Positions 25,179 to 34,073 of a stretch of DNA of 64,000 nucleotides are shown one piece after another. The DNA is from Devosia rhizoryzae. GTDB taxonomy: Bacteria; Pseudomonadota; Alphaproteobacteria; Rhizobiales; Devosiaceae. Location of the stretch: assembly GCF_016698665.1 (NCBI RefSeq), contig NZ_CP068046.1:2356001-2420000 (forward strand), in the 5' to 3' direction. Within the stretch, counting starts at the first letter, position 1; each line of letters begins with the position of its first letter. Below the pieces are notes generated by a model. It worked only from the letters and a program-made list of their open reading frames with translations. It was not told where the DNA came from and ran no database searches. Both the position numbers and the translations under genes were made by a program.

Positions 25179-26336
25179 ATGACTCAGATGTTCGGCCAGC
25201 ACTTTCTGCAAATCCCAGGCCCCAGCGCCGTTCCTGATCGGGTTCTGCGCGCGATCAGCATGCCGGTCATTGATCACCGCGGCCCGGAATTTGCCGAGCT
25301 GGCAAAGACCGTCCTCGGCGGCATCAAGCGCATTTTTCGCACCGTGCACCCAGTGCTGATCTTTCCGGGCTCAGGCACCGGCGCCTGGGAATCGGCTGTC
25401 GTCAACCTGCTTGCCCCGGGCGACAGAGTATTGATGGTCGAGACCGGCCATTTCGCGACCCAGTGGCGCAAGCTAACGGAAAAGTGGGGGATCGAAATCG
25501 ACTTTATCCCCGGCAACTGGCGCGACTGGGCCGATCCGCAGGTCATAAGCGAGCGCCTTGCAGCCGACACCGAGCACAAGATCAAGGCCGTGATGGTCGT
25601 CCACAACGAAACCTCGACCGGCGTCGTCAGCCCGATCAAGGCCATTCGCGACGCCATTGACGCCTTGGGGCACCCTGCCCTGCTGCTGGTCGACGCGATT
25701 TCCTCGCTCGGCTCGCTCCGCTACGAGCACGACGCCTGGGGCGCCGACGTGACCGTGACCTGCTCCCAGAAGGGCCTGATGCTGCCGCCGGGCCTCGCTT
25801 TCGTCGCGCTGTCGCCGCGGGCCATCGAAGCCGCGCGCACCGGAGGCTCCCGGCGCTCCTATTGGGACTGGTCGGAAATGATGGCCCTCAACCAGACCGG
25901 ATTTTTTCCCTATACGCCTGCGACCAACCTCCTTTATGGCCTCAAGGAAGCCATTGCTCTGCTCGAAGAAGAAGGTCTCGACAATGTATTCGCGAGGCAC
26001 GATCGCCTGGCGGCGGCAGCCCGCGCCGCGGTCGAGGGCTGGGGGCTGGAAGTCCTCTGCGAGAACGCAGAGGCGCATTCGTCGGTTCTGACCGCTGTGG
26101 TTATGCCAGAAGGACACGACTCCGACACCTTCCGCCACCACGTCCTTGAGAAATACAACCTGTCGCTTGGCCAGGGCCTCACCCGTCTCAAGGGCAAGAT
26201 CTTCCGCATCGGCCATCTCGGCCAGTGCAATGAACTGACCCTCATGGGGACACTGTCGGGGATCGAAATGGGCCTGAGAGACCTGCAGGTCCCCTTCTCC
26301 GCCAGAGGCGTCCAGGCGGCGATGCAGTGCCTGTAA
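25179..26336 (+). CDS. Class V PLP aminotransferase (serine-glyoxylate type)
   Basis: A 385-residue fold-type I aminotransferase. It opens with FLQIPGPSAVP; the PLP Asp lies in LLLVDAISSLG and the Schiff-base Lys in CSQKGLMLPPG. It belongs to the alanine/serine/aspartate-glyoxylate aminotransferase group. Chosen start: ATG 25179, with AAGG 6 bases upstream; an upstream ATG at 25131 would add 16 residues without family homology. Glyoxylate is a product of glycine-type oxidation, so the gene fits with the neighbouring DAO oxidases: the aminotransferase could remove glyoxylate made by them. Confidence 0.85.
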   Translation: MTQMFGQHFLQIPGPSAVPDRVLRAISMPVIDHRGPEFAELAKTVLGGIKRIFRTVHPVLIFPGSGTGAWESAVVNLLAPGDRVLMVETGHFATQWRKLTEKWGIEIDFIPGNWRDWADPQVISERLAADTEHKIKAVMVVHNETSTGVVSPIKAIRDAIDALGHPALLLVDAISSLGSLRYEHDAWGADVTVTCSQKGLMLPPGLAFVALSPRAIEAARTGGSRRSYWDWSEMMALNQTGFFPYTPATNLLYGLKEAIALLEEEGLDNVFARHDRLAAAARAAVEGWGLEVLCENAEAHSSVLTAVVMPEGHDSDTFRHHVLEKYNLSLGQGLTRLKGKIFRIGHLGQCNELTLMGTLSGIEMGLRDLQVPFSARGVQAAMQCL

Positions 26337-26994
26337 GGGAACCCAGTAGCACTAGGCGTGCCGAACTCAAAGGGCTGTTGTCCTCATCTACCGCAGTAGT
26401 CGGCGAGGCCCAACTGTGGCCATTGATCGCTCAAAGCATTGAAGGCCATTGTAGGTCCATGCGGGAGCGAGAGCGGTATCCTGAAAATCGTGATTGGACG
26501 CAAACCGAATAGGCTAAAATCTACGGCAAGCAAACATGATCTAAAACGTCTGGGGATCTAGTGAGATCGCACGAGCGCTATTAGGATCACCATCGCTGGC
26601 TGCCATAAATGGGTTCGACAGCGGTTTGGCAGCGACGCGCCCCATTCCGGCCATTAAACTAGCCCTCCCAAAAGCCTAAAAGCAGACATGGGCATCGCGT
26701 AGACGTCCACCGGCACTACACCGAACGTCGCCGGCCGGCGGTCTATCTATTCGCGTCGCACGGAAAATCCTTTGCTGCCATTGGCCGTCATGGCCAGCAG
26801 GGGCGCGACCAAGCACACCAGACCACAGATGAGCAGAACCGCCTGGATGCCGATCCATTCGACAGCGGAGTAAGGCCGGCGTGATCGCGGTTTATGACAG
26901 TTCCGGATACATCGTTGACGAAGACGGCATAGACCTGGCGCTTTTGAATGTGACCAGGCCATACCCTCCGCCACACAGCTAAAGCCCCTAACAA
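26337..26994. other. Non-coding region with repeat copy 4 and a possible gene remnant
   Basis: 658 bp between convergent genes. One dispersed repeat copy lies at 26637-26690. On the minus strand between about 26750 and 26960 hydrophobic translations appear in two frames (for example IQAVLLICGLVCLVAPLLA), which could be the frameshifted end of a membrane transporter. The similarity is too weak to name. The rest shows nothing recognisable. Confidence 0.4.
26637..26690 (+). repeat. Dispersed intergenic repeat, copy 4
   Basis: GCGCCCCATTCCGGCCATTA at the left and CTAAAAGCAGACATG at the right. It shares an extra left flank (AGCGGTTTGNCAGCGAC) with copy 6, so those two are the closest relatives. 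Confidence 0.8.
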
Positions 26995-27525
26995 TCATAC
27001 AAGGAGCACTTCAGCGAAGTGCTTTGAGTAGCGTTGAGCCTTGCGGATGTAGGTTTCTGCCGAGCGCGACAAGCCGGCAATCGCGTCATTATCGAGCATT
27101 CGGATGACCCGGGCCGGGGAGCCAACGACCAAAGATCCGTCGGGGATTTTTTTGCCCTCGGTGACAAGGGCGCCAGCCCCGATCAGGCAATTCCGGCCAA
27201 CTCGTGCGCCATTGAGGATTATGGCGCCCATGCCAACCAAGGTATTTTCGCCAATTGTACAGCCGTGCAAGATAGCGCCGTGGCCTATGGTACAGCCTTG
27301 TCCTATGTCCAACGGGAAGCCGATGTCAGTATGGAGGACGACGTTTTCCTGAACGTTGCTTCGTGCGGCAATGGTGATCTGCTCGTTGTCACCGCGCGCG
27401 ACAACGCCAAACCAAACACTGCACTGAGCACGCACGATGACATCACCGATTAGCGTTGCCGTGGGCGCGATCCAGGCAATGGCGGGGTCGATAGCGGGCG
27501 CGGCGTTTTCTAAAGAATAAAGCAT
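26995..27525 (-). CDS. Gamma-carbonic-anhydrase-like hexapeptide-repeat protein
   Basis: A 176-residue left-handed beta-helix protein. The metal-binding His triad is present: His65 (VLHTD), His82 and His87 (GHGAILHGC). PaaY-type thioesterases of aromatic degradation belong to the same family, which is relevant because the pca genes lie directly upstream. Chosen start: ATG 27525; a GTG at 27531 is also possible and neither has a strong ribosome site. The gap to pcaF is 51 bp. Confidence 0.88.
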   Translation of the reverse strand: MLYSLENAAPAIDPAIAWIAPTATLIGDVIVRAQCSVWFGVVARGDNEQITIAARSNVQENVVLHTDIGFPLDIGQGCTIGHGAILHGCTIGENTLVGMGAIILNGARVGRNCLIGAGALVTEGKKIPDGSLVVGSPARVIRMLDNDAIAGLSRSAETYIRKAQRYSKHFAEVLLV

Positions 27526-27576
27526 CGACACAGTCGGATTTTCAGGAGACAGTAAGAAGGGAAGGTGACCGCTAGC

Positions 27577-28779
27577 TCAGACCCGCTCAAGGCCGATCGC
27601 GATACCCTGGCCGACGCCGATGCACATCGTGGCCAAGGCCCGGCGTTTGCCAGTCAGGGCCAGTTCAAGCGCAGCCGAACCGGTGATGCGGGTGCCACTC
27701 GTGCCGAGGGGATGGCCCAGCGCAATGGCGCCGCCATTGGGGTTCACGGGCCCATCGTCCTCGGCAATGCCAAGATCGCGCAACACGGCAATGCCCTGGC
27801 TGGCAAAAGCCTCGTTCAGTTCGATAACATCGAAATCGGCGGCACCCAGGCCAAGCCGCGCGAACAGCTTCTTGGCGGCCGGGGCCGGCCCCATGCCCAT
27901 GATGCGCGGGGGCACACCTGCTGTCGCGCCGCCCAGAATGCGCGCGATGGGCTCGAGGCCATGCTTTTTCGCGGCGGCCTCGGAAGCGATAATCAGCGCC
28001 GCCGCGCCATCATTGACGCCAGAGGCATTGCCGGCAGTCACAGTACCATTGGGGAAAAGCGGGCGGAGCTTTGCGAGGGCTTCGGCGGTCGTACCGGCGC
28101 GCGGATGCTCGTCGGTATCGACGACAACAGGATCGCCCTTCTTCTGCGGGATGGTGACCGGGACGAGTTCCTTGCCGAGACGGCCATTTTTCTGGGCGGC
28201 GACGGCCTTGTCTTGGCTGCGCACGGCAAAGGCGTCCTGCGCATCGCGGCTGACGCCGAATTCCTGGGCAACGTTCTCGCCGGTCTCGGGCATGGAATCG
28301 ACGCCATATTGCGCCTTCATGGCCGGGTTGACGAAGCGCCAGCCTATGGTCGTGTCATAAATCTCGGCATTGCGCGAAAAAGCCGTGTCGGCCTTGGGCA
28401 GTACGAAGGGGGCGCGGCTCATGCTTTCGGTGCCGCCGGCTATGACCAGTTCCGCCTCGCCCGACTTGATGGCGCGTGCGGCAGCGATGACCGCATCCAT
28501 GCCTGAGCCGCAGAGGCGGTTGATCGTCGTGCCGGTGACGCCGACCGGCAGGCCGGCCAGCAACAGGCTCATGCGCGCCACGTTGCGGTTGTCCTCGCCA
28601 GCCTGGTTGGCATTGCCGAAGATGACGTCATCGACGGCGTCCCAATCGACGCCGGCCTGTTCTGCCATCAGCGCCTTGAGCGGAATGGCGCCCAGATCGT
28701 CGGGTCGCACCGATGACAGCGATCCGCCGAAGCGACCGATGGGGGTGCGCCTATAGGCGCAGATGAAGGCCTCGGTCAT
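27577..28779 (-). CDS. pcaF: 3-oxoadipyl-CoA thiolase
   Basis: A 400-residue thiolase. Cys90 (NRLCGSGMDAV) is the acyl nucleophile; GGAIALGHPLGTSG and CIGVGQG supply the His and second Cys. The length and the RTPIGRFGG opening are those of beta-ketoadipyl-CoA thiolases, and the adjacent CoA-transferase pair supports that substrate: it splits 3-oxoadipyl-CoA to succinyl-CoA and acetyl-CoA. It starts 1 bp after the subunit B stop. A general acetyl-CoA acetyltransferase is the alternative. Confidence 0.9.
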   Translation of the reverse strand: MTEAFICAYRRTPIGRFGGSLSSVRPDDLGAIPLKALMAEQAGVDWDAVDDVIFGNANQAGEDNRNVARMSLLLAGLPVGVTGTTINRLCGSGMDAVIAAARAIKSGEAELVIAGGTESMSRAPFVLPKADTAFSRNAEIYDTTIGWRFVNPAMKAQYGVDSMPETGENVAQEFGVSRDAQDAFAVRSQDKAVAAQKNGRLGKELVPVTIPQKKGDPVVVDTDEHPRAGTTAEALAKLRPLFPNGTVTAGNASGVNDGAAALIIASEAAAKKHGLEPIARILGGATAGVPPRIMGMGPAPAAKKLFARLGLGAADFDVIELNEAFASQGIAVLRDLGIAEDDGPVNPNGGAIALGHPLGTSGTRITGSAALELALTGKRRALATMCIGVGQGIAIGLERV

Positions 28780-28780
28780 C

Positions 28781-29452
28781 TCAAAGCTCCGGGGCGACGA
28801 GGTCGCCGATGGTCTCGGGCAGTACCATTTCGGCGCCGGTCACCGCCTGCAACTCATCCACACTCATCGAAGGCAGCTTTTCGCGTAGCACGAAGCGGCC
28901 GCCTTCGATGTCGAGTACGGCAAGGCTGGTATAAACGCGCGTCACGCAGCCGACGCCGGTCAGCGGCAATGCGCCTTTCTTCACCAGCTTGGGCTTGCCG
29001 CCCTTGGTCACGTGGTCGGTGATGACGGCGACGCGCTTGGCGCCATGGACCAGGTCCATGGCTCCGCCCACCGCCGGCACGCCCTTGGGGCCGGTCGACC
29101 AATTGGCGAGGTCGCCGTTTTCCGCCACTTCATAGGTCCCGAGGATCGCCACATCGAGATGGCCGCCGCGCACCATGCCGAAACTGTCGGCGTGGTGGAA
29201 GAAGGCCGCGCCGGGCTTCAAGGTGATCGCCTTCTTGCCGGCATTGATGAGGTCCCAGTCCTCCTCGCCTTCGGCCGGCGCCTCGCCAAAGTTTAGCACG
29301 CCATTCTCAGTGTGGGAAATGGCCTGTTTTCCGGGCGGCTGAAACTTGGCGACCATCTCTGGAAAGCCGATGCCAAGATTGACATAGGCGCCATCCTCGA
29401 TGTCCTGCGCGGCGCGCCAGGCAATCTGGGCGTTGGAAAGCTTGCTGATCAT
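28781..29452 (-). CDS. pcaJ: 3-oxoadipate CoA-transferase subunit B
   Basis: A 223-residue class I CoA-transferase beta subunit. Catalytic Glu49 lies in SHTENGVLNFG, and the family segments NLGIGFPEM and GGHLDVAILG follow. With subunit A it transfers CoA from succinyl-CoA to 3-oxoadipate (or another 3-oxoacid). Its start overlaps the subunit A stop by 4 bp. Confidence 0.88.
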   Translation of the reverse strand: MISKLSNAQIAWRAAQDIEDGAYVNLGIGFPEMVAKFQPPGKQAISHTENGVLNFGEAPAEGEEDWDLINAGKKAITLKPGAAFFHHADSFGMVRGGHLDVAILGTYEVAENGDLANWSTGPKGVPAVGGAMDLVHGAKRVAVITDHVTKGGKPKLVKKGALPLTGVGCVTRVYTSLAVLDIEGGRFVLREKLPSMSVDELQAVTGAEMVLPETIGDLVAPEL

Positions 29453-30171
29453 GCGTATGCCACTCCGTCGCGCATCAGGGCTTCCTCCTGTTTCGGATCG
29501 GAAACCTCGACCACGCGATTGACGAAAATACCTGCTGTGACGACCTGCTCGGGGTCGATCTCGCCGGGCTGAACGATGCGCGTCGCCTGAACGATGGTGA
29601 CCTTGGCGGCGGCGGCCATTAGGGGCGAGAAATTGCGCGCCGCCTTGCGATAGGTGAGATTGCCCAGGGTGTCGGCCAGTTCGGCCTTGATCAGCGCCGC
29701 ATCGGCTTTCAGCCAGCGCTCCTGCACATAATGCTTGCCGTCGAACTCAGCCACCGGCTTACCCTTGGCAACATCGGTGCCATAGCTGGCAGGCGTGTAA
29801 AAGGCCGGAATGCCGGCGCCAGCGGCCCGGATACGCTCAGCCAAAGTGCCCTGCGGAACCAGTTCGAGCGCGATTTCGCCGGCCAGGTATTTTTCGGTGA
29901 AGGCGCGCGGATCGGCCGAGCGCGGGAACGAGCAGATCATTTTGGCGACCATGCCCGCGTCGATCATCGCGGCAATGCCGATGCGGCCATTGCCGGCATT
30001 GTTGTTGACCACGGTGAGGTTCTTCGGGCTGCCGGTCGCCTTGAACCGGTCGATCAGCGCATGGATCAGCTCGATCGGCGCGCCAGAGCCGCCAAAGCCG
30101 CCCACCATCAGCACCATGCCATTCTCGATGCGTGCCAATGCCGTGGCCAGGTCCGGAACCGTCTTGTCCAT
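29449..30171 (-). CDS. pcaI: 3-oxoadipate CoA-transferase subunit A
   Basis: A 240-residue CoA-transferase alpha subunit with the GGFGGSGAPIELI oxyanion/CoA loop near residues 23-35 and NNNAGNGRIG. It is the first gene of the pcaI-pcaJ-pcaF-gamma-CA unit. The start is ATG 30171 with GAAGGA upstream. No ring-cleavage or lactone genes (pcaBCDGH) and no pcaR/pcaQ regulator occur in the window, so this unit handles only the last two steps of the pathway. Confidence 0.88.
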   Translation of the reverse strand: MDKTVPDLATALARIENGMVLMVGGFGGSGAPIELIHALIDRFKATGSPKNLTVVNNNAGNGRIGIAAMIDAGMVAKMICSFPRSADPRAFTEKYLAGEIALELVPQGTLAERIRAAGAGIPAFYTPASYGTDVAKGKPVAEFDGKHYVQERWLKADAALIKAELADTLGNLTYRKAARNFSPLMAAAAKVTIVQATRIVQPGEIDPEQVVTAGIFVNRVVEVSDPKQEEALMRDGVAYA

Positions 30172-30240
30172 GGTATTCCTTCGATTTTTGCCCGTCCGGC
30201 CAAGCGACCTGTTGCGACGGGGAAGCCCCTACGCCAGATT

Positions 30241-30297
30241 TCTCTGATCAAACGCAATGCCTGTTCATCAGAGAGATACCGCCCCATCGAAGGGGCG
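30241..30297 (-). promoter_or_regulatory. Two hairpins between TTT binding-protein gene and pcaI
   Basis: An 8-bp inverted repeat (TCTCTGAT ... ATCAGAGA, 30241-30274) is followed by a 6-bp stem (CGCCCC/GGGGCG, 30280-30297). Both lie in the 155-bp gap between the tctC-like gene and pcaI. They could terminate the upstream transcript or be a leader or operator for pcaIJF. No T-run follows either. Confidence 0.4.
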
Positions 30298-30326
30298 TTA
30301 TCGACCAACTGGCAGAGCGAAACGGG

Positions 30327-31304
30327 TCAGGTGGGCAGGACGAGGCCGGCCTCGACCAACGGCCGTATGGCCTCGATCTCGTAGTGCACGGTCTCGGCCA
30401 TGGCTTCGGGCGAATTCAGCACTGCGACAACGCCAAGCGACGTCAGCAAGGCCTGCGATTCAGGCAGCAGTGCCCAGGCGCGCAGGGTGTCGTTGATTTT
30501 GGCGACGATGTCGGCAGGCATGCCCTTGGGGCCGACAATGCCGAACCACAGGGTCTGATTGTAGCCGGGAAGCCCCTGCTCGGCGACCGTCGGCACGTCA
30601 GGCAACTCCGGGATGCGGGATGCCGACGTCACCGCCAGGGCGACGATGTTGCCATCCTTGATGTGCTGGATGTAATTGGCAGGCGCGTCGGCCGAGAAGT
30701 CGATATGGCCGCCCAAAATGTCGGCTGCCAGCGGCGGCGAGCCCTTGTACGGGACGTGATTGAACTCGATCCCCATCTGCTGTCCGATGAGGGCTGCACA
30801 GATATGTCCCTTGGTGCCGGCTCCCGGATTGCCGATATTGACCATACCCGGGTTGGCCTTGGCATAGTCGAACAGTTCAGTCAGCGTCTTGGCCGGCGCG
30901 TTCTTGCTGGCGGTGATCAGCGCGCCGCTTTCGGCAAACACGGTGATCGGCTCGAAATCGGCTTGCGGATCGTAGGCCAGGTTGGACTGCACCACCTTGT
31001 TGGCCGCCAGCGGCGCGCTGCCGCTGACCAGGATCGTGTAGCCATCCGGCGCCGAACGGGCGAGTTGACCACCGGCCAAGGCCCCAGCGGCGCCCGCCAC
31101 GTTTTCGAGCACGAACTGCTGCCCGAATTCCTTGGTGAGAATGTCAGCGACAAGTCGCGCCAGGATGTCGCTGGTGCCGCCCGGCGGGTAGGCCGAGATG
31201 ACGGTTACGGGCTTGGTGGGCCAGGCATCCTGACCAAACGACATTCCAGTGGACGCCAGCAATCCTGCTGTGCTCCCAAGAACGATGAATTCGCGTCTTT
31301 TCAT
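30327..31304 (-). CDS. tctC: TTT transporter substrate-binding protein (TctC/Bug family)
   Basis: A 325-residue periplasmic receptor. The signal begins MKRREFIVLGSTAGLL and ends near AFG/FGQ at about 25. The family segments WPTKPVTVISAYPPGGTSD and NVAGAAGALAGGQLA are clear. Bug proteins bind carboxylates or aromatic acids for the tripartite tricarboxylate transporter. The start is ATG 31304 with GGAGGA upstream. It probably ends the long operon that begins at the HpaI-type aldolase. Confidence 0.92.
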   Translation of the reverse strand: MKRREFIVLGSTAGLLASTGMSFGQDAWPTKPVTVISAYPPGGTSDILARLVADILTKEFGQQFVLENVAGAAGALAGGQLARSAPDGYTILVSGSAPLAANKVVQSNLAYDPQADFEPITVFAESGALITASKNAPAKTLTELFDYAKANPGMVNIGNPGAGTKGHICAALIGQQMGIEFNHVPYKGSPPLAADILGGHIDFSADAPANYIQHIKDGNIVALAVTSASRIPELPDVPTVAEQGLPGYNQTLWFGIVGPKGMPADIVAKINDTLRAWALLPESQALLTSLGVVAVLNSPEAMAETVHYEIEAIRPLVEAGLVLPT

Positions 31305-31402
31305 GTTTTCCTCCTGCCACCCGTTCCCTGCCGGGTCTTGGCTGTAGTGACATCTAGCGCACTGGTGCCTACCTCGATATTCAACACCGATGGCATTTCA
31401 CC

Positions 31403-32035
31403 TCACGAAACGCCACCCTCGCCGCCGAGCCAGCGCTCCTCCCTGGCATGGAACTGGGCGAGTTCGTCAGGACGATCGTCACCGAGCAGATCCTGGTTGA
31501 CCATCACGCCGCGGCTGCGCTGGATATAGGTCAGGAACTTATAGGACGGGCGCATCGTATCGAGCAGCGCAGGGTCGACCGGCAGCGCGTCGGATGCGAG
31601 TGTCGGCATCATGATGTCGCGTTCGAAGAACACGTGGAAGCTCGCGAGTTTCCAGTCGCCGGCCACCCGCACGGCGCGTGAGAAGAACCGGCAGTATACC
31701 TGGAAGTCGATCTCAATGCCTTCGAGCCTGGCCCGGTTGAAAATCATGGCCGGGCTCTCGACTGTTGCCCGATCCCCGCGGATCTGTGCAAAGGCGGGAA
31801 AAACCCAGTGCTTGGAATTGCCGGTATTGCTCATCCATTTCCGGGTGGCCGCCACATAGGCATCGCCGCCGGTGCCGTCGTACCAGCTGGTGCGGACGTA
31901 GGCTTCAGGGTGAAAGCACGCTGCCATGACGTCGAACCGCCGCTGGTCGCGCGCGAAGCGTTCGCGGCGCACCAGGTCGAAGAGTTCGGTGCGATCGAAT
32001 TGGTCCTGCAGCCGTGCGTCGCTACTGGTTTGCAT
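31403..32035 (-). CDS. NTF2-like/SnoaL-type protein
   Basis: A 210-residue alpha+beta cone-fold protein. The N-terminal helix with FARDQRRFDVMAACFHPEAYV and the closing VAGDWKLASFHVFFERD are typical of SnoaL-like_4 domains. The family includes dehydratases, isomerases and dioxygenase small subunits, so the reaction is undecided. It lies between the TTT receptor and permease genes, which suggests an enzyme acting on the transported compound. Confidence 0.75.
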   Translation of the reverse strand: MQTSSDARLQDQFDRTELFDLVRRERFARDQRRFDVMAACFHPEAYVRTSWYDGTGGDAYVAATRKWMSNTGNSKHWVFPAFAQIRGDRATVESPAMIFNRARLEGIEIDFQVYCRFFSRAVRVAGDWKLASFHVFFERDIMMPTLASDALPVDPALLDTMRPSYKFLTYIQRSRGVMVNQDLLGDDRPDELAQFHAREERWLGGEGGVS

Positions 32036-32062
32036 AGCTCGTCCTCATCTTGGCAAAAAGGG

Positions 32063-33568
32063 TCAGTCGACTTCCTGGAGGCCTTCCTGGCGCAGCTTGC
32101 GAAAGCCCGGGAGCAGGATGGAAACCAGCAGCACAGCGGCAATCAGCAGCGTGCCCATGCTGACCGGGCTACTGAAGAACACGCCGGCATTTCCGTGGGA
32201 GATCAGCATCGAGCGGCGCAGGTATTCCTCGGCCATCGGCCCCAGGATCAGGGCCAGGATGAGCGGGGCGGGCTCGGCGCCGGCTTTGCGGAACACGTAT
32301 CCCAGCACGCCGAACAGCGCCATGAGATAGACGTCGAAGGCGCTGTTGCGAATGCTGTACACACCGATGGCAGTGAAGACGCAGATCAGCGGGAAGAGAT
32401 ATTTGTAGGGCACGGAAATCAGCTTGGCCCACATGCCCACCAGGGGCAGGTTGAGGATAAGCAACATCAGATTGCCCATCCACATCGAAACCACCAGGCC
32501 CCAGAACAGGGCCGGCTGTTCGCTCAGAATATTAGGCCCGGGCTGGACGCCCTGGACAACGAGTGCACCGATCATCAGGGCCATTGTGGCAGTGCCCGGC
32601 AGACCAAGTGTCAGCATGGGAATGAAGGCCGTCTGTGCGGCGGCGTTATTGGCGGCCTCCGGCGCCGCAACACCCTCGATAGCGCCCTTGCCGAACATTT
32701 CGGGATGCTTCGATATCTTCTTTTCGAGCGCATAGGCGGAGAAGGAGGAGAGCAGCAGGCCCGCACCGGGGAGCACGCCGAGCAGGACGCCGATGCCGGT
32801 GCCGCGCGCGATCGGCGCCGACATGCGTTTCCAGTCCTCGCGAGTGGGAAACAGCGAGCTGACCTTGGCGACAGTAGCAGAGCGGGAGCGCTCGTTTTCG
32901 AGGTTGGCAAGGACGTCGCCCAAGCCAAAGATGCCGGTGGCGATGACCACGAAGTTGAGACCGTCGAGAAGATCCGGAGAGCCGAATGTGTAGCGCGCGG
33001 CACCAGAATTGACGTCGGTGCCGATCATGCCAAGGAGCATGCCGAGCAGGACCATGCCGAAGCCGGTGAGCAGCGAGCCGGACGTCAGTACCATGGAGGT
33101 AACAAGGCCAAGCACGATCAGCGAAAAATATTCGGTGGGACCGAAGCTCAGGGCCATGCTGGAGAGAACCGGCGCGGCAATGACGATAAACAGCGTGCCG
33201 ATGGTCCCGGCAAAGAAACTGCCGATCGCGGCGGCGGCCAAAGCCCTCCCGGCCTTGCCCTGCTTGGCCATTTCGTGGCCGTCGAGCGTGGTCACGACCG
33301 AAGAAGCTTCGCCGGGAAGGTTCATCAGGATGGCAGTGGTCGAGCCGCCATATTGGGAGCCGTAGAAAATACCCGCCAGCATGATCAATGCCGTGTCGAC
33401 CGGCAGCCCGAACGTGAACGGCAGAAGCATCGAGATGGTGGCAATTGGACCGAGGCCCGGCAACACGCCCACCGCGGTGCCCAGCAGCACGCCCGCAAAG
33501 CAGTAGGCGAAGTTGGTGAGGGTACTCGCGGTCTGAAAGCCGAGCAGGAGCCCGCTGAAAATGTCCAT
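32063..33568 (-). CDS. tctA: TTT transporter large permease (TctA)
   Basis: A 501-residue polytopic membrane protein. The TctA hallmarks are present: GLGPIATISMLLPFTFGL near the N-terminus, YGGSTTAILMNLPGEASS and PEAANNAA. It has about eleven hydrophobic segments. It forms the secondary transporter with TctB and is fed by the TctC-like protein. Its start is 15 bp after the TctB stop. Confidence 0.94.
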   Translation of the reverse strand: MDIFSGLLLGFQTASTLTNFAYCFAGVLLGTAVGVLPGLGPIATISMLLPFTFGLPVDTALIMLAGIFYGSQYGGSTTAILMNLPGEASSVVTTLDGHEMAKQGKAGRALAAAAIGSFFAGTIGTLFIVIAAPVLSSMALSFGPTEYFSLIVLGLVTSMVLTSGSLLTGFGMVLLGMLLGMIGTDVNSGAARYTFGSPDLLDGLNFVVIATGIFGLGDVLANLENERSRSATVAKVSSLFPTREDWKRMSAPIARGTGIGVLLGVLPGAGLLLSSFSAYALEKKISKHPEMFGKGAIEGVAAPEAANNAAAQTAFIPMLTLGLPGTATMALMIGALVVQGVQPGPNILSEQPALFWGLVVSMWMGNLMLLILNLPLVGMWAKLISVPYKYLFPLICVFTAIGVYSIRNSAFDVYLMALFGVLGYVFRKAGAEPAPLILALILGPMAEEYLRRSMLISHGNAGVFFSSPVSMGTLLIAAVLLVSILLPGFRKLRQEGLQEVD

Positions 33569-33583
33569 GTCGACCTCGATGCC

Positions 33584-34054
33584 TTAGCGGACGGCCAGGA
33601 CCTGCAGCCAAGACCCAACGAGGGGAATGGGCAGGCCGAGCAGTGTTACGAACAAGAGCCCGCATGCGGCCGAGAAGGCCACGGCGCCGGCAACGGCTTT
33701 CCAGTTGAGCGCAAAGGTGATGCTGGCCGTGCCCGCCCCGATGCACAGCAGCAGCACGGAGACAGGCAGTCCCAGCTTGTCGAGCAGGAAGCCAAAGACG
33801 ATGATTGCGACGGTAACGATCGCGATGGGCCACCAGCGAGACATGGCGATCACTTCGGATTTGCCGAGCCGCCCCCGCATCAGGATGGCAATGCCGGTCA
33901 GCAGCAGCAGCGCCGAGATGACGACCGGGAAAAATCCCGGTCCCATGCGGTTGGGCGTGCCCAGGGGAAATTGCAGCGCCATCACAAGAGCAACCAGGCC
34001 GATGATGGAAAAGAGCGCGCCCTGCACCAAATCCTGCGTAATCTTCACCTGCAT
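33584..34054 (-). CDS. tctB: TTT transporter small permease (TctB)
   Basis: A 156-residue membrane protein with four hydrophobic segments and the TctB pattern GTPNRMGPGFFPVVIS. The start is ATG 34054, preceded by GAGGAGGAG; a longer frame upstream overlaps the aldehyde dehydrogenase gene and is not used. Confidence 0.9.
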   Translation of the reverse strand: MQVKITQDLVQGALFSIIGLVALVMALQFPLGTPNRMGPGFFPVVISALLLLTGIAILMRGRLGKSEVIAMSRWWPIAIVTVAIIVFGFLLDKLGLPVSVLLLCIGAGTASITFALNWKAVAGAVAFSAACGLLFVTLLGLPIPLVGSWLQVLAVR

Positions 34055-34073
34055 TCTCCTCCTCTGAAGCGCC

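Noticed and set aside
26747..26998. Hydrophobic minus-strand frame that might be the end of a transporter gene.
   Set aside because: Similarity is split over two frames and too weak to name; mentioned only in the description of the non-coding region.
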